DNA of 64,000 nucleotides from Semisulcospira habei (taxonomy: Eukaryota; Mollusca; Gastropoda; Semisulcospiridae), in NCBI GenBank assembly GCA_036245525.1, contig BTPG01000008.1, positions 24,819,199-24,883,198 of the forward strand, given 5' to 3'. Below the pieces are notes generated by a model. It was not told the DNA's origin and ran no database searches. It worked only from the letters and a program-made list of their open reading frames with translations. The position numbers were made by a program, and so were the translations under genes. Below are positions 21,220-33,163 of this stretch, piece after piece. The stretch's first letter is position 1. Every line of letters begins with the position of its first letter.

Positions 21220-22564
21220 CAGGGATGTCACTGGAGCTGGACACCTATAGGACAAATGTCCTGGAGGGTGGCAGAGGGATAGGACATTTGTCCTGAATTG
21301 GAACAAAACAATAGGACATTTCGCGCGTGACAAAACTGATAGTAAAACAGAAACCACATAAACACAGGCTGAGTGAGATATTTATTGACTGTTGACGAAA
21401 AGGACATAAACGTAAAAAGGCAAAGAAAAGTGAACAAGTTATTATGTCATTCAGATAATACTGTCATCGCAGATTCGCATGAAAAACATATCAGGGCCTT
21501 GTAACAGAGGTAGCAAATTCTTCATGCTCAGGCTCACAACTCACAAACTAAACTGTCATTTTGGCACTTCAAGGAATTCACAGTGCAAGGAAATGTACTG
21601 ACTAGAATAGCATTATAAAAATATTAGACCATGTACTGACTAAACGGAAATGTAATGATTAGTAAGCCTAAGGCTATAACAAAAGGAGATGAGCTTTCTG
21701 TAAGAAAATGTATAAGAAAAAAAAATCATTCCAGTTACTATTTTTTTTTTGTTTACTTGTTCATGTTGTCATTAACCCATTCGCTACCAGAAACCTGCTG
21801 TGGCCCATGCTTCCAGCATGGGCCACAGCAGGTTTCTGGTAGCAAATGGGTTAAAGATTTAAATTCTCACACTTTTGTGGCTAATAGACATGATGAACAA
21901 ATGTAGAAAACTAATGCAGAAAATACTTTAAAAAGGCCTTGTCAATAGGCTACATTTGTTAGATTTATCTGAAACTTCACTACATGTAGTAGGCTGCTAC
22001 ACTGACTTGAAAATCAAATTAATGACACCCTCAGACTCAGTGGAACTGATAAGAGCTGATCACTCAGGAGAAGTGGATGGTTTTTCTGAGTCCTGTTGAA
22101 CAGTGGTACCCCTCCTAGCTGAAAACAGAACCCTTTTCTTGTCAGCTGCCCACTTGTCAACAACACTGAAGACAAAAGGGTGTTGACCGTTGACTTGATC
22201 AGGCCCTTCCATTTGTACCAAGGCGATGTTTACGGAATCACACTCTACACGACCCTCGCTCGTGCAGTCTCGCTTTCGCTAAAAATAGCTGAACTTTAGG
22301 GTCAGCCAATCAGAGGGCGTTGCCGGGACTAACACACTACACGTCACTCGCTCGCGCAGTGTAAAGCCGACTACCACAAAGCGCCAGCCTACTCGGAAAG
22401 AAATGTCGCTAGCGGTGTCCGCGATCAACGGAAAAACAATCGGACACATGTCCTCTTTTGGAAACAAACAATCGGACATTTGTCCTGCTGATCTTTCTGT
22501 TCATCGGACATTAGGCCAAGTCAATCGGACTATGTCCGGTGTCCGACGGCCAGTGACATCCCTG
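21220..22564. mobile_element. Non-autonomous DNA transposon with CAGGGATGTCACTGG ends
   Basis: 1345 nt with inverted ends CAGGGATGTCACTGG...GGACACC, flanked on both sides by TATTAG. Both subterminal regions hold clusters of GGACATTTGTCC-like palindromes. CAGGG ends recall hAT elements, but hAT makes 8-bp duplications, so the superfamily is uncertain. No transposase recognised. A TTAA hairpin is nested at 21772-21854. Confidence 0.75.
21772..21854. mobile_element. Short TTAA palindrome, type 2
   Basis: 83 nt; TTAACCCATTCGCTACCAGA and its inverted partner TCTGGTAGCAAATGGGTTAA enclose a perfect CCTGCTGTGGCCCATGCT stem. Core unrelated to H1 but same termini. Confidence 0.8.
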
Positions 22565-22878
22565 TATTAGTCATGACTGCACATTGCCTATGTATGCACT
22601 GCTACATTTTTTTTTTTAATGTTTGAGAACGAGTTAAACAAATGTAAAAAGCAACAAATGTTTGAAAAAAAAATCACAGATCTTTATTCATGTGTTATCA
22701 CAAGCGAGGCATATTTTCAACAAATTGTGTATTATGGACAAGGAATTTATTTACAATCATTCCATGAACACATAACAATTAAACAGCATTGTAAGTTTAG
22801 CAAGTTGTTTTAGCAGCACAAGATGTAAGGTAGACAATATAGTCATATACCAGTACTAAGATGGTTTAAAGAAAAGAA

Positions 22879-22985
22879 GTACCCAACGGAGAAAGAAACA
22901 CGCTTAGAAAAAACGGTACAACACAATTTATTCTAAATATCCGTTTTTTCTAAGCGTGTTTCTTTCTCCGTTGGGTACTTCTTTG
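22879..22985. repeat. Perfect long palindrome (fold-back) with H7 tail
   Basis: Arms of about 41 nt, GAAGTACCCAACGGAGAAAG and its exact complement CTTTCTCCGTTGGGTACTTC at the ends, loop TACAACACAATTTATT. Followed at 22989 by GCTTGGCAGTCACCTTTTTG, a 33-nt block also at 23603 and 53387. Confidence 0.82.
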
Positions 22986-23043
22986 CATTTCACACGCTTG
23001 GCAGTCACCTTTTTGGTCTGGATTGATTAAGATGGTTTAAACT

Positions 23044-23123
23044 TTAACTCATTCGCGGCCAGCTGCATCAGGATGCGCGGCTTATGCCATGCATACGGAT
23101 GCGGCTGGCCGCGAATGAATTAA
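23044..23123. mobile_element. Short TTAA palindrome, type 3
   Basis: TTAACTCATTCGCGGCCAGC against GCTGGCCGCGAATGAATTAA, with CATCAGGATGCGCGGC inside. Confidence 0.75.
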
Positions 23124-23858
23124 TGTATCTTTTGCTAAAGCAGTTACAGAATTCTACCCTTTCTCATTAAAAACAGATATTAAACTACACCACCACCACC
23201 ACCAAACTTTGAAATACAGTGGATTTATTTAAAACAAGAAAGGAAAAAAATCTACTTGCATGTGTATGTGTGTATATGTGTACACATTCCTTGAACTAGT
23301 TTAAAAACGAGTTTTTCATTGTTAAGTGCAAGCAAATCAATTGACAAAGAAGTGATGGCCCTGTACTTACACTCCAGGATGGTGGCACTGCCAGTGAAAA
23401 ATCTCTTTAAACATCAACATATATGTCCAACAGCTCATGCACAGTCTTAAGCCATGTTTCCTTATAGCTATGCAACAGTGGCGCAGCAGGCAACATGGCA
23501 AAAAGTATCTGAGCAGCAGGCAGAAAATTGCTTTGTGTGTTTTCATATAGGAGCGTCACAAGTTCAAATTATTTATGTTATTTAGCATTGTTGCAATTTT
23601 GGCACGCTTGGCAGTCACCTTTTTGGTCTGGATTGTTGCAATTTGTTGTCACACACTGAAAGCCACACTCCCTTCACAGCGAAACTGCAGTTGAATCTCT
23701 AAAGGCTGTGATACAATTTTGTCACCGTCGCCTGTCACACCGCAATTGCGCCACTCTTGAAACACGCATATGGAAACACTTCTTTATTTCTACGTTCTCA
23801 ATTCATGTCACTGTCACCACCGCTTTTGCATCATTGTTACGCGCTGTATGGATATTAA

Positions 23859-24090
23859 TATACTGAAAGCAAAAGAAATGAAACATTACCAGAATCATCA
23901 AAAGGGCTTTAGTGTTTCCAATAATTCCAATGTCAGCTTTTCTTTGCTTGTCAATACAGATCCATAGATCTGGACCTCATAGATCTAAACTAATTAGCAA
24001 AAAAATTAAAGCCACATTTCTGGAATCATTGAAAACACTTTACTGTTTCCGATGATTCTGAAATGTCGCATTTCTTTTGCTCATCAGTAT
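23859..24090. mobile_element. Tc1-type MITE
   Basis: 232 nt, nearly all inverted repeat: left TACTGAAAGCAAAAGAAATG, right CATTTCTTTTGCTCATCAGT, with inner arms around AGAATCATC. Ends resemble those of the Tc1 relic at 5708, so a related transposase may have mobilised it. Confidence 0.75.
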
Positions 24091-24835
24091 GGTGAAAAAT
24101 CAGAAACCAGCATAAATATTTGCATGGGAGTATCAGCATCATGTCAACCCAAAACAAGTACAACCAAACTTGCAAATAGTATTACTTGAAACCTTGTTGT
24201 GCACACCAGAAAGTTCTTGGACACATTTGTTCCATCAAACTGTTATGCAGAAAACTGCGACAAAAATACAGTCTCATTCAGCATACCATAAAATAAAACA
24301 CACATTTTTCATGACAGTAACGTGCACGCATATTCAGTCTGAAAAAATATTGCAACAATACTAGCAAATTTAGGCAAGCAAGTAGGTCTACTGAAACTAT
24401 TTTTCACAGTTAAATGAGAATGAATTGGTAAAACATGTGACAACAATGGTGCCAAACTTATTGAAACTATGTGTAAACTACAGAAAATCGAACGGATTGT
24501 GAGAAAAAAGCACAAACTTTTCAGTCCTGACAAATAATAGCAGGAGAAAGGTCAAAGGATAGTACCTCATACAGCTAGATTAACTTGGCCATTTTAGGCA
24601 CCACTATTCTGGCCCTACCCTTGAATCCATCATGGCCCATCTGTATCCAGAAGCTGGTACACAGATCACAAAGCTAACATGCTCAGCAGGTTTAGAGCCC
24701 CTGAAACTAAGGTAAAATTATTACATATGATCATGGAAATTGTCCCAACATATATTCCTTAAACTGCCCTGGTTCTCAATGACACTTTATGAACCTGCCT
24801 ACAGTGTCCATGGGTGACAGTACAAACAATATAAA
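24091..24835. other. Intergenic AT-rich DNA
   Basis: Apart from the H1 fragment at 24580 nothing is recognised. Confidence 0.6.
24580..24622. repeat. H1 hairpin core, fragment
   Basis: Only about 43 nt survive: CTTGGCCATTTTAGGCACC, then ATTCTGGCCCTACCCTTGAA. Confidence 0.55.
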
Positions 24836-25765
24836 GATTTCATCCCAAAGTCTACTGTATTGTTTGGAGCTCACAATCACATGGGTTTTTCTTTTAGGAA
24901 CATTCAGAGTTGTTCATATTGTTAAGCTTATCCTTTTGATCCATTTTCCTCCTCTCTAAACCAACCTCTGATCAACACACATGCTGGTGCACACAAATAA
25001 AGACGGACACCCGGCGCTTCCTGCCATTAGTACGCTCTATGGGCTTGTGTGGCGACAGGAATTCTGAAGAAAAATAGTGCGAGCAGGAAAATTATGTCAC
25101 TATAAGCTTGATGTCAAGGCATCGCTAGTCTCATGATGCCATGTGCACAGTAACGAAATTGATGTTTTCACTCATTTGAAAGGCACACAGCCTCTTCCAG
25201 GGCTGACCGTTTTCTTCCACACAGCTTCTTCCTGGGCTGACTGTTTGATGGGAGTATATATAGTGGATCCAAAACTTGCAAAAATGAATGAATTATTATT
25301 AAAAAAGTTGAAGAGGTACAAGGCTGGATTACGAACTCATCCAATGTCTATCTCCAAGCTAGCTATATCCAAAATCCCAAGTGAATAGAATGAAAATTAC
25401 AGGCTCAAATGTGGGTCAATAGACTTTATATAAACGGCAATTTTTCTTTTGAACGAGTCATTTAATTTGAATATGCTCAGAGGCTCTCCGAAATACATCT
25501 CGATCAAAGCATTTCATAACGTTTCAGGCCTGTACGTACACAAACACCGGATATACTCGTGTCTACATACATACACACACACACACGGCACTTCCCGCCA
25601 ACAGTGCCGTTAGCGTAGCTAGGCATGATGAAATTTTTTATCATGTTACTTCACTGTCAGAGTCTGATGTGTGCCTGCCTATGTTCATCATTTGCATGCT
25701 ACGGAACATGCTCCCCATCCTAAAGTCTACTGTACTTTCAATACGGTAGACAAAAATTAAAAAGA
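24836..25765. repeat. Dispersed repeat R3, copy 1
   Basis: Intergenic. Shares CATCCCAAAGTCTACTG, GCGCTTCCTGCCATTAGTAC and an internal AAAATTACAG...GTGG-TCAA block with 44608-45890. No coding frame recognised. Confidence 0.65.
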
Positions 25766-25787
25766 CTGAGAGAATGGTCCACCACAG

Positions 25788-25868
25788 GGTGAGCAAGAGA
25801 TAAATTCTCATGAGCCCCAGCGGATGCAGGGGCTCATGAGAATTTGTGCCTTTTGCAGATGCAGCAGG
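25788..25868. repeat. H6 hairpin
   Basis: AAATTCTCATGAGCCCC ... GGGGCTCATGAGAATTTG: perfect stem of 16 nt with flanking GCAAGAG / CTTTTGC. Confidence 0.7.
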
Positions 25869-25899
25869 CTGGCTGAGAGGATGTTCAGTCTGAAACAAA

Positions 25900-27160
25900 A
25901 AGCTGAAATTCAGCTTTCTTTGATTGTGAAAACCTGAATCAGCCCCCAGAACTGAAGACTGTCACCCGTGAGAGTCATACATACTTTATGCTTTCTTTCA
26001 TCTGATTTTGATCTAGGAACAACTACTGTTGACAAACTTTGGCCTAAAGCTGAATTACACATACATCATAACGGCAAAAGGTGAACAAGAGATTAAAAAA
26101 AGAAGCCAAAACCAATAAAGTAAATGACACAGCCTCAAAACAAACAGATGTCTTAACTGACTACCATACTGGCAAAGCATTTAAAATTTGCTTCCAAAAA
26201 TCTCATCTAAGCATGTACCATTCAGGTAAAAACTGACACTACATAAAGCAAAAGATAAAAATAAAATATAACAAAAAAGGCAACTGTCCTGGAGAACTAC
26301 CTGACACATGTTCATAAAACATTACATGTACTCTTAAAATAGTGCATTAACTAGCCTTGTACTAGTGCAAGTTAAAATTAACACACAGTAAAACTGTTTT
26401 AAACAGACCAGCTCCACAATGATACAAAGTACACAAACTGTATCACTGTGCAAAATGTAAACGCAAAAATGAAGAGGTGTAGTTACATACTTCAGAACAC
26501 AAGTTTCTCATATTTTTTCTTTAAATTTAGACTCTATGAAAACAACAAAATAAAAACAAACAACTTTTGAATATGAAGCCCTTGTTCTCTGCTTTCTCGG
26601 GAAACTGATACCGAGATACATAAACCTCAATATTATAGCATGTAAGTGTATAAAAACATGTACTGACTACATGTACCTGTAGCACAGTTTGTGACCAAAG
26701 AGCAGAAAAGTGGACATGCACTCCATAATTCATAAACATAAATTAACGACAATAGTGAGAATGTGATATGTGCATAATAAGTTATACAACCTTCAACATT
26801 TTTTTTCAGTGTTACATTCTTTTTAATTTACTGAAAAAAAATAAGCTTCATGATGACTGCAATCAAAATATTGTTGGACCTTTACCTATCAATCTGAAAC
26901 ATTAATTTAAACATCCGTACAGTCATTAACAATAATTACTCCGGTATGCACAACCATGGTACTGTGAGCATATTCCTTCTTTGCATCTTAAGCATTTTTT
27001 ATGACTCATTGACAGGTCCAATGATTGACAAATGTGTGTTAGTTTGTGAATTTGGACCTTAAAGGCTTGAGTCATAGGGTCCAAAATCACAGACTAGTAT
27101 ACAAAATAAATATCTAAACCTACATACGCACATGCACACACACACGCATGGACACACACC
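25900..27160. other. Intergenic AT-rich DNA
   Basis: No exon, RNA gene or repeat structure recognised by eye; only short chance ORFs. Confidence 0.55.
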
Positions 27161-27163
27161 AAT

Positions 27164-27255
27164 GTAACCCTTTGTTTGTCCATAGCACTTTTTATTGAGG
27201 TGATTTCTAGAGACATCACCTTAACAAACAATGCTATGGACAGCCAAAGATTTAA
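27164..27255. mobile_element. Short TTAA palindrome, type 4
   Basis: TAACCCTTTGTTTGTCCATA ... TATGGACAGCCAAAGATTTAA with an inner GGTGAT stem. Confidence 0.65.
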
Positions 27256-27306
27256 AGAGGCCTGTATTCTCTTTCACTCACTAAGAACGAAAATTAAGTC
27301 TTTTGT

Positions 27307-27375
27307 TTAACCCATTTGCATGCAGCCACCAGTCGTGCAAACTGTACCAGTGACTGCATGCACAAAGGGGGTTAA
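27307..27375. mobile_element. Short TTAA palindrome, type 5
   Basis: TTAACCCATTTGCATGCAGC ... GACTGCATGCACAAAGGGGG then TTAA. Confidence 0.7.
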
Positions 27376-27550
27376 TAATATGATGCTGGTACCAGTATGA
27401 GCAGTTTTGCAACAGCACCCAACAACTCAACCATCAGCACCAACATCACCAACACACACAAAAAAACAAAAAAAACAACAAGGAACAACACAGAAAACAA
27501 CAGAAATGCACACAAATTAAAATTTATGATTACATGAGCATGTACACCCA

Positions 27551-27697
27551 CTAACCCTTTGGCTGTCAGTAATGTTTCTGCTGAGGTGGAATCACCTTGA
27601 CATAAAATGCTACAACAGCCAAAGGATTAATACCCTTGTGCATGCAGCCACCAGTACTCTATACAGCATTGGTGTCTGCATGCAAAAGAGGGTTATT
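27551..27697. mobile_element. Two short TTAA palindromes sharing a TTAA
   Basis: 27551-27630 (CTAACCCTTTGGCTGTCAGT ... ACAGCCAAAGGATTAA, type 4) and 27627-27697 (TTAATACCCTTGTGCATGCA ... TGCATGCAAAAGAGGGTTA, type 5) abut at one TTAA, as if one inserted at the other's end. Confidence 0.68.
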
Positions 27698-28011
27698 ACA
27701 TTATTTTAGGTTCCTATATGACATCCAATTAGTCAAGCTGTATCGTAGGACCATTATTATGTCACTCAGCTTTTGAAATGTAGCAAAATTTCATCATACT
27801 AATTAAGTGCACTTAAACTCTCGGCTGCACATGCGCAGTCCCAATGAGTCATTTGAATCAAAGCCATTAATGCAAAGCATAGTGCCACCTGCTCTGCGGC
27901 TACATCAAAGGTATACCTTTGGGACCTGTCCCTTTAAAATGACACAAAGCAGATAAATATGCTGAACACACACTCTTAATGTGAAAGACATTCTCTGCAT
28001 TACATAATTTA

Positions 28012-28109
28012 CATGAAATAAACTATACATCATTGGCAAAGCCAGCCGATTACTCAGCTTCATGAAATAAACTATACATCATTGGCAAAGCCAGCACATT
28101 ACTCAGCTT
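28012..28109 (+). repeat. 49-bp direct repeat, two units
   Basis: ATGAAATAAACTATACATCA...CTCAGCTTC twice in tandem, differing only near the centre (GCCGATTA / GCACATTA). Confidence 0.85.
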
Positions 28110-28141
28110 CAAGTCACAACGATCAGTATCTAGTCTCTTTG

Positions 28142-28202
28142 AGTTGCAAGAGGCAAAGATTCTCAAGAACACTTGCAGCCACAAAGGCTCATGAGAATGT
28201 TA
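28142..28202. repeat. H6 hairpin, diverged
   Basis: GTTGCAAGAGGCAAAGATTC ... GGCTCATGAGAATG. Confidence 0.55.
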
Positions 28203-28371
28203 CTCCTGCATGCAAAGTTTAATATTACATCAATATGGGTATGAATGGGGTTAAATCTACAATCATATTACTGTACACAAAAATATGCCATGTTTTATAA
28301 CTGCACATAAGCACAACTATAAATTAGCAACCCTGTTTCAGTCGACAATCGTAATCCATGTGGAGAACACT

Positions 28372-28372
28372 G

Positions 28373-28441
<69 letters not shown>
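28372..28441 (+). repeat. (CA)n microsatellite
   Basis: About 34 uninterrupted CA units. Confidence 0.95.
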
Positions 28442-28501
28442 CTTGACTAATACGATTATGCAGACTACTCAAAAAGCTTCTCCATACCACCAAGACTACT
28501 G

Positions 28502-28780
28502 TTAACCCTTTTAGTTTTAGCCCCACGGACGCATTTCCCAAATTTTGGAAGTGTTACTTAACAACTATGTACCAGTTGCAAGAAGTGAATTGACCATAAT
28601 AATTCAAGGGTAGTGCCAGATTAGCTTGGCGCCTTCAGGTGCCAAGCCAATCTGGCACTACCCTCGAATTATACAATACAACACAACTTTATTATCTGTT
28701 CAAGTCAAAGCACGACAGAAATTTGCCTTATCATGGTCAGTCAATCTCCTGAAGTAGGGTGTTGGGACTAAAAGGGTTAA
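28502..28780. mobile_element. H1 hairpin element, copy 5, with internal insertion
   Basis: TTAACCCTTTTAG start and CTAAAAGGGTTAA end. After the hairpin's right arm, about 55 nt (ACAATACAACACAACTTTAT...) are inserted relative to other copies. Confidence 0.75.
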
Positions 28781-29119
28781 TTCATAAGGCCAAGTTCTTC
28801 AAATGTCATGTTTCAAATGATCACACATTATTTTCCTATGACGATCTAGCGAAATGATGAACACAGACAGCAAGTCCACTTGTATATGATTCTATGAATG
28901 AGCAGCTCATTCAGATGTGATTATGATGATCTATTATTGGGTGGTATACATGAACCATGTATTCAAGTAAGAAAGGCCCACTTAAGGTAGGTGAAAATGG
29001 CCCTTAAGTTATCAAATGTTGTTTTGAAGTATTCTAATGTTAAGTGTGAACTGCCAACAAAGAAGCACACATGAAACATATGGCATCAAAACAACATAAT
29101 TCTTGCCACATTCACTCTC

Positions 29120-29250
29120 GACACCACAGTGGAAGTGGACTGGCCATGACAAATCAAGCGTAGTGTCAGATTACTTTGGTGCCTGAAGGTGCAAAGTTCA
29201 TCTAGCACTACACTTGTACTATCATTGTCAATTCATTTCCTACAGTTAGT
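29120..29250. repeat. H1 hairpin element, degenerate copy
   Basis: Core AATCAAGCGTAGTGTCAGAT ... CTAGCACTACACTTGTACTA is still palindromic; the TTAA ends are gone. Confidence 0.6.
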
Positions 29251-29519
29251 ACACAATCATCATTGATGCCTACAAGTTGCAAAAGGCATTGTTAGCTGAT
29301 AATGTGCAAATCACTGGCAGATTCCCTCATGTCTCACTAATAAATAAATCATTCACTCTTACAGTCTTTGAACACAGCGAACACTCTGCATGACGGTCAC
29401 ACTGAATCCTCTTCAAACTCAGTTAATTTTATATCTGCCAGTCAGAGGTCATCCCTACATCAGAAATAGGTCAAACATTGCATGAACTTCAAACATTCTG
29501 TGAATTAATCCAGCCCACT

Positions 29520-29592
29520 CTATCTGCAAGAGGTATACATTCTCATGGGCAAGTGCAGCCGCAGGGTCTTATGAGAATATATGCCTTTTCCT
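29520..29592. repeat. H6 hairpin
   Basis: CTGCAAGAGGTATACATTCT ... TATGAGAATATATGCCTTTT. Confidence 0.58.
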
Positions 29593-29793
29593 GGAAGCAA
29601 GAGACATGCCGTGGGAAGTAGTTGCATCACTGACAAACACAGTTTGAGGAATGTGTCCTTAGCCAATCCATGTACTAGAAGTACAACTTCTGCTTGGTAG
29701 TTGGATGCATGCCACAGGCGTCTGGGCCTTCCAGCAAAACAGTTCCCTCAGTCCTTACTGTAATGGGGTGCAACCTACTGCCTTTCCTTATTA

Positions 29794-29939
29794 TTAACCC
29801 ATTTAACCTCAAGCTACTGGAGATATGATAATTCTGGACTAGTGCTTGATTCGCTTGGCGCCAGGCTAATCTGGCACTACCCTTGAATTATCATGGCTGA
29901 TCAATCTCCTGGTGTAGTGTGTCAGGGGTAAATGGGTTA
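29794..29939. mobile_element. H1 hairpin element, copy 6, left arm eroded
   Basis: TTAACCCATTTAACC start, GGTAAATGGGTTA end; right arm intact (TCTGGCACTACCCTTGAATT), left arm mutated. Confidence 0.7.
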
Positions 29940-30056
29940 CAAGGATAAACCTACTGTCATTGACCTGCTTCTGATCTAGCATTTTTCACACGCTCTGCAC
30001 AGCATGCTGACAAAACTTAAAGCACGCCAAACATACTATGAGTTTTACGGCAGATG

Positions 30057-31958
30057 AGTAGTCTCCATCACAGTATGACGTTCCCTTTTCTGGTCAGTGT
30101 CTATCGTCCTTCAGACCTGTCAGTGAACGGGAACTTGATACTGTGCTGAAGAGAACTGCACAAAAAAACGTGTGGTTTAGACCCACTTCCTACTAAATTG
30201 CTGTACGAGTGTATTGATGTGCTTCCAGTCATGACCAACATTGTCAACGAGTTCCTGAGGTCTGGTGTTTTTCCGACGGATTTCAAGTCCGCCATTGTTA
30301 AACCTTTGCTAAAAAAAGCCCTCTCTAGACCCTAACAATCTACAGAATTACCGCCCTGTCTCAAACCTCCCTTTTCTCTCTAAGATCGTTGAGAAGGTTG
30401 TGTTGTCGCAATTTCTCGACCATCTGAACCTGAATTAACTTCTTAGTCCCAATCAGTCTGCTTACCATGCAGGCCATTCCACTGAAACTGTGCATGCAAA
30501 AATTCTGAATTACCTCCTCAAGGCTCTTGATGATGGCAAAGTATCTGTTCTCGCACTGTTAGACCTATCTGCCTTTGATACGATTGACCATGACATTTTG
30601 CTACGACGTCTCTATTCTGTGTATGGCATTCTTGAAACTGCTTTATCGTGGTTTAGATCATATCTGACAGACAGAACTCAGTGCATAGTTGTTAATGATA
30701 AACTATCCAGCCCATCCACCGTGCACTTTGGCGTCCCACAAGGTTCAGTTCTTGGACCAGTCCTCTTTACCCTGTAATTTCAGCCACTGGCCAGTGTCTT
30801 TAACCGTTTCTCTATATCACATCATGCATTTGCAGATGATACTCAACTCCATGACTCATGTTCACCTGATCAGATTATGGACACAATCGAGAGCCTTCAG
30901 GAGTGTGTCTTGGATACTAAGATGTGGATGACTTCAAACAAATTACAGTTGAATGACGGAAAAACTGAGGCCATGATCATTGCTTCCCTGAGGTTGACAA
31001 AGACGCCGACACTCCCCCAGTCATTACAAATCTGTGGTACCACTGTCCCCTTCTCCCCCCATGTAAAAAATCTGGGTGTCACACTTGATAGTAGCCTGTC
31101 CATGCGCCTTCATTTGAACAACGTTTGCAGATCCGCCTGTACTGAACTGCGACGTATTGCTTCAGTCCGCCACTATCTGACACCTGAAGCAACTAAAGTA
31201 CTTGTCTGCGCTTTTGTTTTGTCTAAATTAGACTATTGCAATGCTCTTTTGGCTGGCTGTTCCCAGTGTCTGATTGGCAAACTCCAGAAAATTCAAAACT
31301 CAGCTGCTAGGTTGATTCTTAGAGTCCCTAGATCAGATCATATCACACCCCATCTGTCTGCTCTTCACTGGTTACCTGTAACAGCTAGGATTCAGTACAA
31401 AATTTCATGCATGACTCACAGTTGTATTACCTGTTCCTGCCCACACTACCTTGCCTCTCTTCTCCAGCTGTATACGCCCTCAAGACAAAATTTGCGCTCT
31501 GCTGCCGACTCTCGAGTTTTACATATCTTGTCAAAACAAAGTTGTTTGGTGAGAGGTCATTCAGATACCAGAGCCCAGTTGTTTGGAATGACCTCCCACG
31601 TGAACTGAGATATGTGGATTCGAGAGAGGCATTCAAGCGAGCCCTAAAGACCCATATTTTTTTCTGTCTGCTACAAATGACTTTGTCACACACCTGTCAT
31701 ATTAAGTCATCTCTATCCATGTTAGAAGTACACTGTAGTGTGTGGGTGTGTGTATGAATGCGAGTATGAGTCCATAAGCGTAGCACTTTTGAATGGTGAC
31801 TTTATAGCTTTTTTACAGAGTGCTTTGTATTTTGTTTTTGTACTTTTTGTAAATTGCATTTTTTTAATTAGTTATTTTTGTACAATTAGTTTTTGTTAAG
31901 CGCCTAGAGCTCTAATCTGAGTTTAGGCGCTATACAAGTACTCATTATTATTATTACC
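30057..31958 (+). mobile_element. 5'-truncated non-LTR retrotransposon (CR1/L2-like)
   Basis: Reverse transcriptase region: NYRPVSNLPFLSKIVEKVV near 30340, ALLDLSAFDTIDHDILLRRL (one Ala short of the usual LSAAFDTID), FGVPQGSVLGPVLF, AFADDTQLHD near 30830 (catalytic ADD), then TSNKLQLNDGKTEAMI and the C-terminal SKLDYCNALLAGCSQ. The 3' end is a hairpin-like GCGCCTAGAGCTCTAATCTG followed by ATTATTATT. Intergenic between KRIT1 and MSH4. Confidence 0.9.
30490..31608 (+). pseudogene. LINE reverse transcriptase fragment
   Basis: Open stretches 30490-30777 and 30877-31608 are separated by a TAA after PVLFTL and a frame change. Further breaks: a TAA near 30438 and shifts near 30313 and 31540. The active-site Asp pair is intact but the copy cannot encode a full protein. 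Confidence 0.88.
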
Positions 31959-32189
31959 TGGTAAAACTGAACTCTAAATGAGCCCAACCCTCCACTTTCC
32001 TGGGGGACAAAACTCATTACTGCGAATGTCCAAATTATCTAGTTGCCACTACTATTGTTTTTGCGGCAGAAAACAGAGGGCTGGTTTCAATGAAACTTCC
32101 ATTTTCCCAATTAAATTCACAGTTTATTCGGTGTGCTAAAAGCAACAAGTTCACCTTAAATCCTGAAGATGAATTTTTCAGATTTGTGA

Positions 32190-32361
32190 GTTGTCCTATG
32201 AATGCTACATTACAGTTCAGGAGACAGATCGACCACGACAGTTCAAGGGTTGTGCCAGGACAGCTTGGCACCTACAGGCGCCAAGCTGTTCTGGCACCAC
32301 CCTTGAACTGTCATGGTCAAATGAATCTCACATTAGGGTGTATCAGGATTTAAATCGTTAA
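32190..32361. mobile_element. H1 hairpin element, copy 7
   Basis: Central hairpin 32241-32307 is almost perfect (CAAGGGTTGTGCCAGGACAG against CTGTTCTGGCACCACCCTTG). The right TTAA end survives as ATCGTTAA; the left end is not clear. Confidence 0.7.
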
Positions 32362-32447
32362 AATATGTGTGCTTGTCCATGATTTTGATTTTATAGCTCT
32401 AAACCATAAAGTTAAAAATCACTGTCCATGGTCCAGCCAACATATCA

Positions 32448-32517
32448 TTAACCCACTTGTGCACACAGCCACCTGCACTGTCAACAGTACTGATGGTTTC
32501 ATGCACGAGGGGGTTAA
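32448..32517. mobile_element. Short TTAA palindrome, type 5
   Basis: TTAACCCACTTGTGCACACA ... TTTCATGCACGAGGGGGTTA; its right TTAA is shared with the next element at 32514. Confidence 0.7.
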
Positions 32518-32781
32518 CCCACTCACTGCCAGTGTATGATCATGTTTTTGAAGTCATGCTCCAAGTGGACTTCTAACCTCTTTAATGCCAGTGAACGCAG
32601 ATAGTGATTTTTACAAAAAATCATTGCAAGTTCAATGTCAAAGATCCTCAGCCACCCAAGGAACATGGATACAAAGCGCTTTCCAAAAGAGGAATAGATC
32701 CTCATGAGCCCCCGCAACTGCAAGGATCTATACCTCTTGCAGTTTTGCGGTGTTCAGTTTTTCTTTGGCGGTCAAGGGGTT
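32514..32781. mobile_element. TTAA element containing an H6 hairpin
   Basis: TTAACCCACTCACTGCCAGT start, GGCGGTCAAGGGGTT end. Inside, 32690-32752 forms the stem ATAGATCCTCATGAGCC ... GGATCTATACCTCTTGCAG shared with other H6 copies. Confidence 0.62.
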
Positions 32782-32949
32782 CATGTCATTCATCAAGTGA
32801 TTCCAGCACAAACTGTCAAGAAGCACATCACACGGTTGTTTGGAGCACTCAGCATCAATCACTCTTTAGCAACAAAGCATTCCAGCTCTATATCAAATGT
32901 CTGTGACTTGGAGAATGAGATCCATCATAATGACATCTTTACATATGAC

Positions 32950-33163
32950 TTAACTCATTCTACCCCAGACACACCACAGCAAGATATGGATCGACCATGA
33001 TAGTTCAAGGGTGATGCCAGAATAGCTTGGCGCCTATGGGCACCAAGCTATTCTGGCAATACCCTTGAACTATCATGGTCGATCTGTGTCCTGCACTGCA
33101 CTGCAGTCTTCAGAGGACAACGGCAAAATTTAAGGATTTCGGTGTTGGGGTAGAATGAGTTAA
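32950..33163. mobile_element. H1 hairpin element, copy 8
   Basis: TTAACTCATTCTACCCCAG start, GGGGTAGAATGAGTTAA end: 17-nt terminal inverted repeats plus a 60-nt central hairpin. Confidence 0.8.

Noticed and set aside
28338..28541. Cys/Val repeat protein
   Set aside because: Translation of a (CA)n microsatellite.
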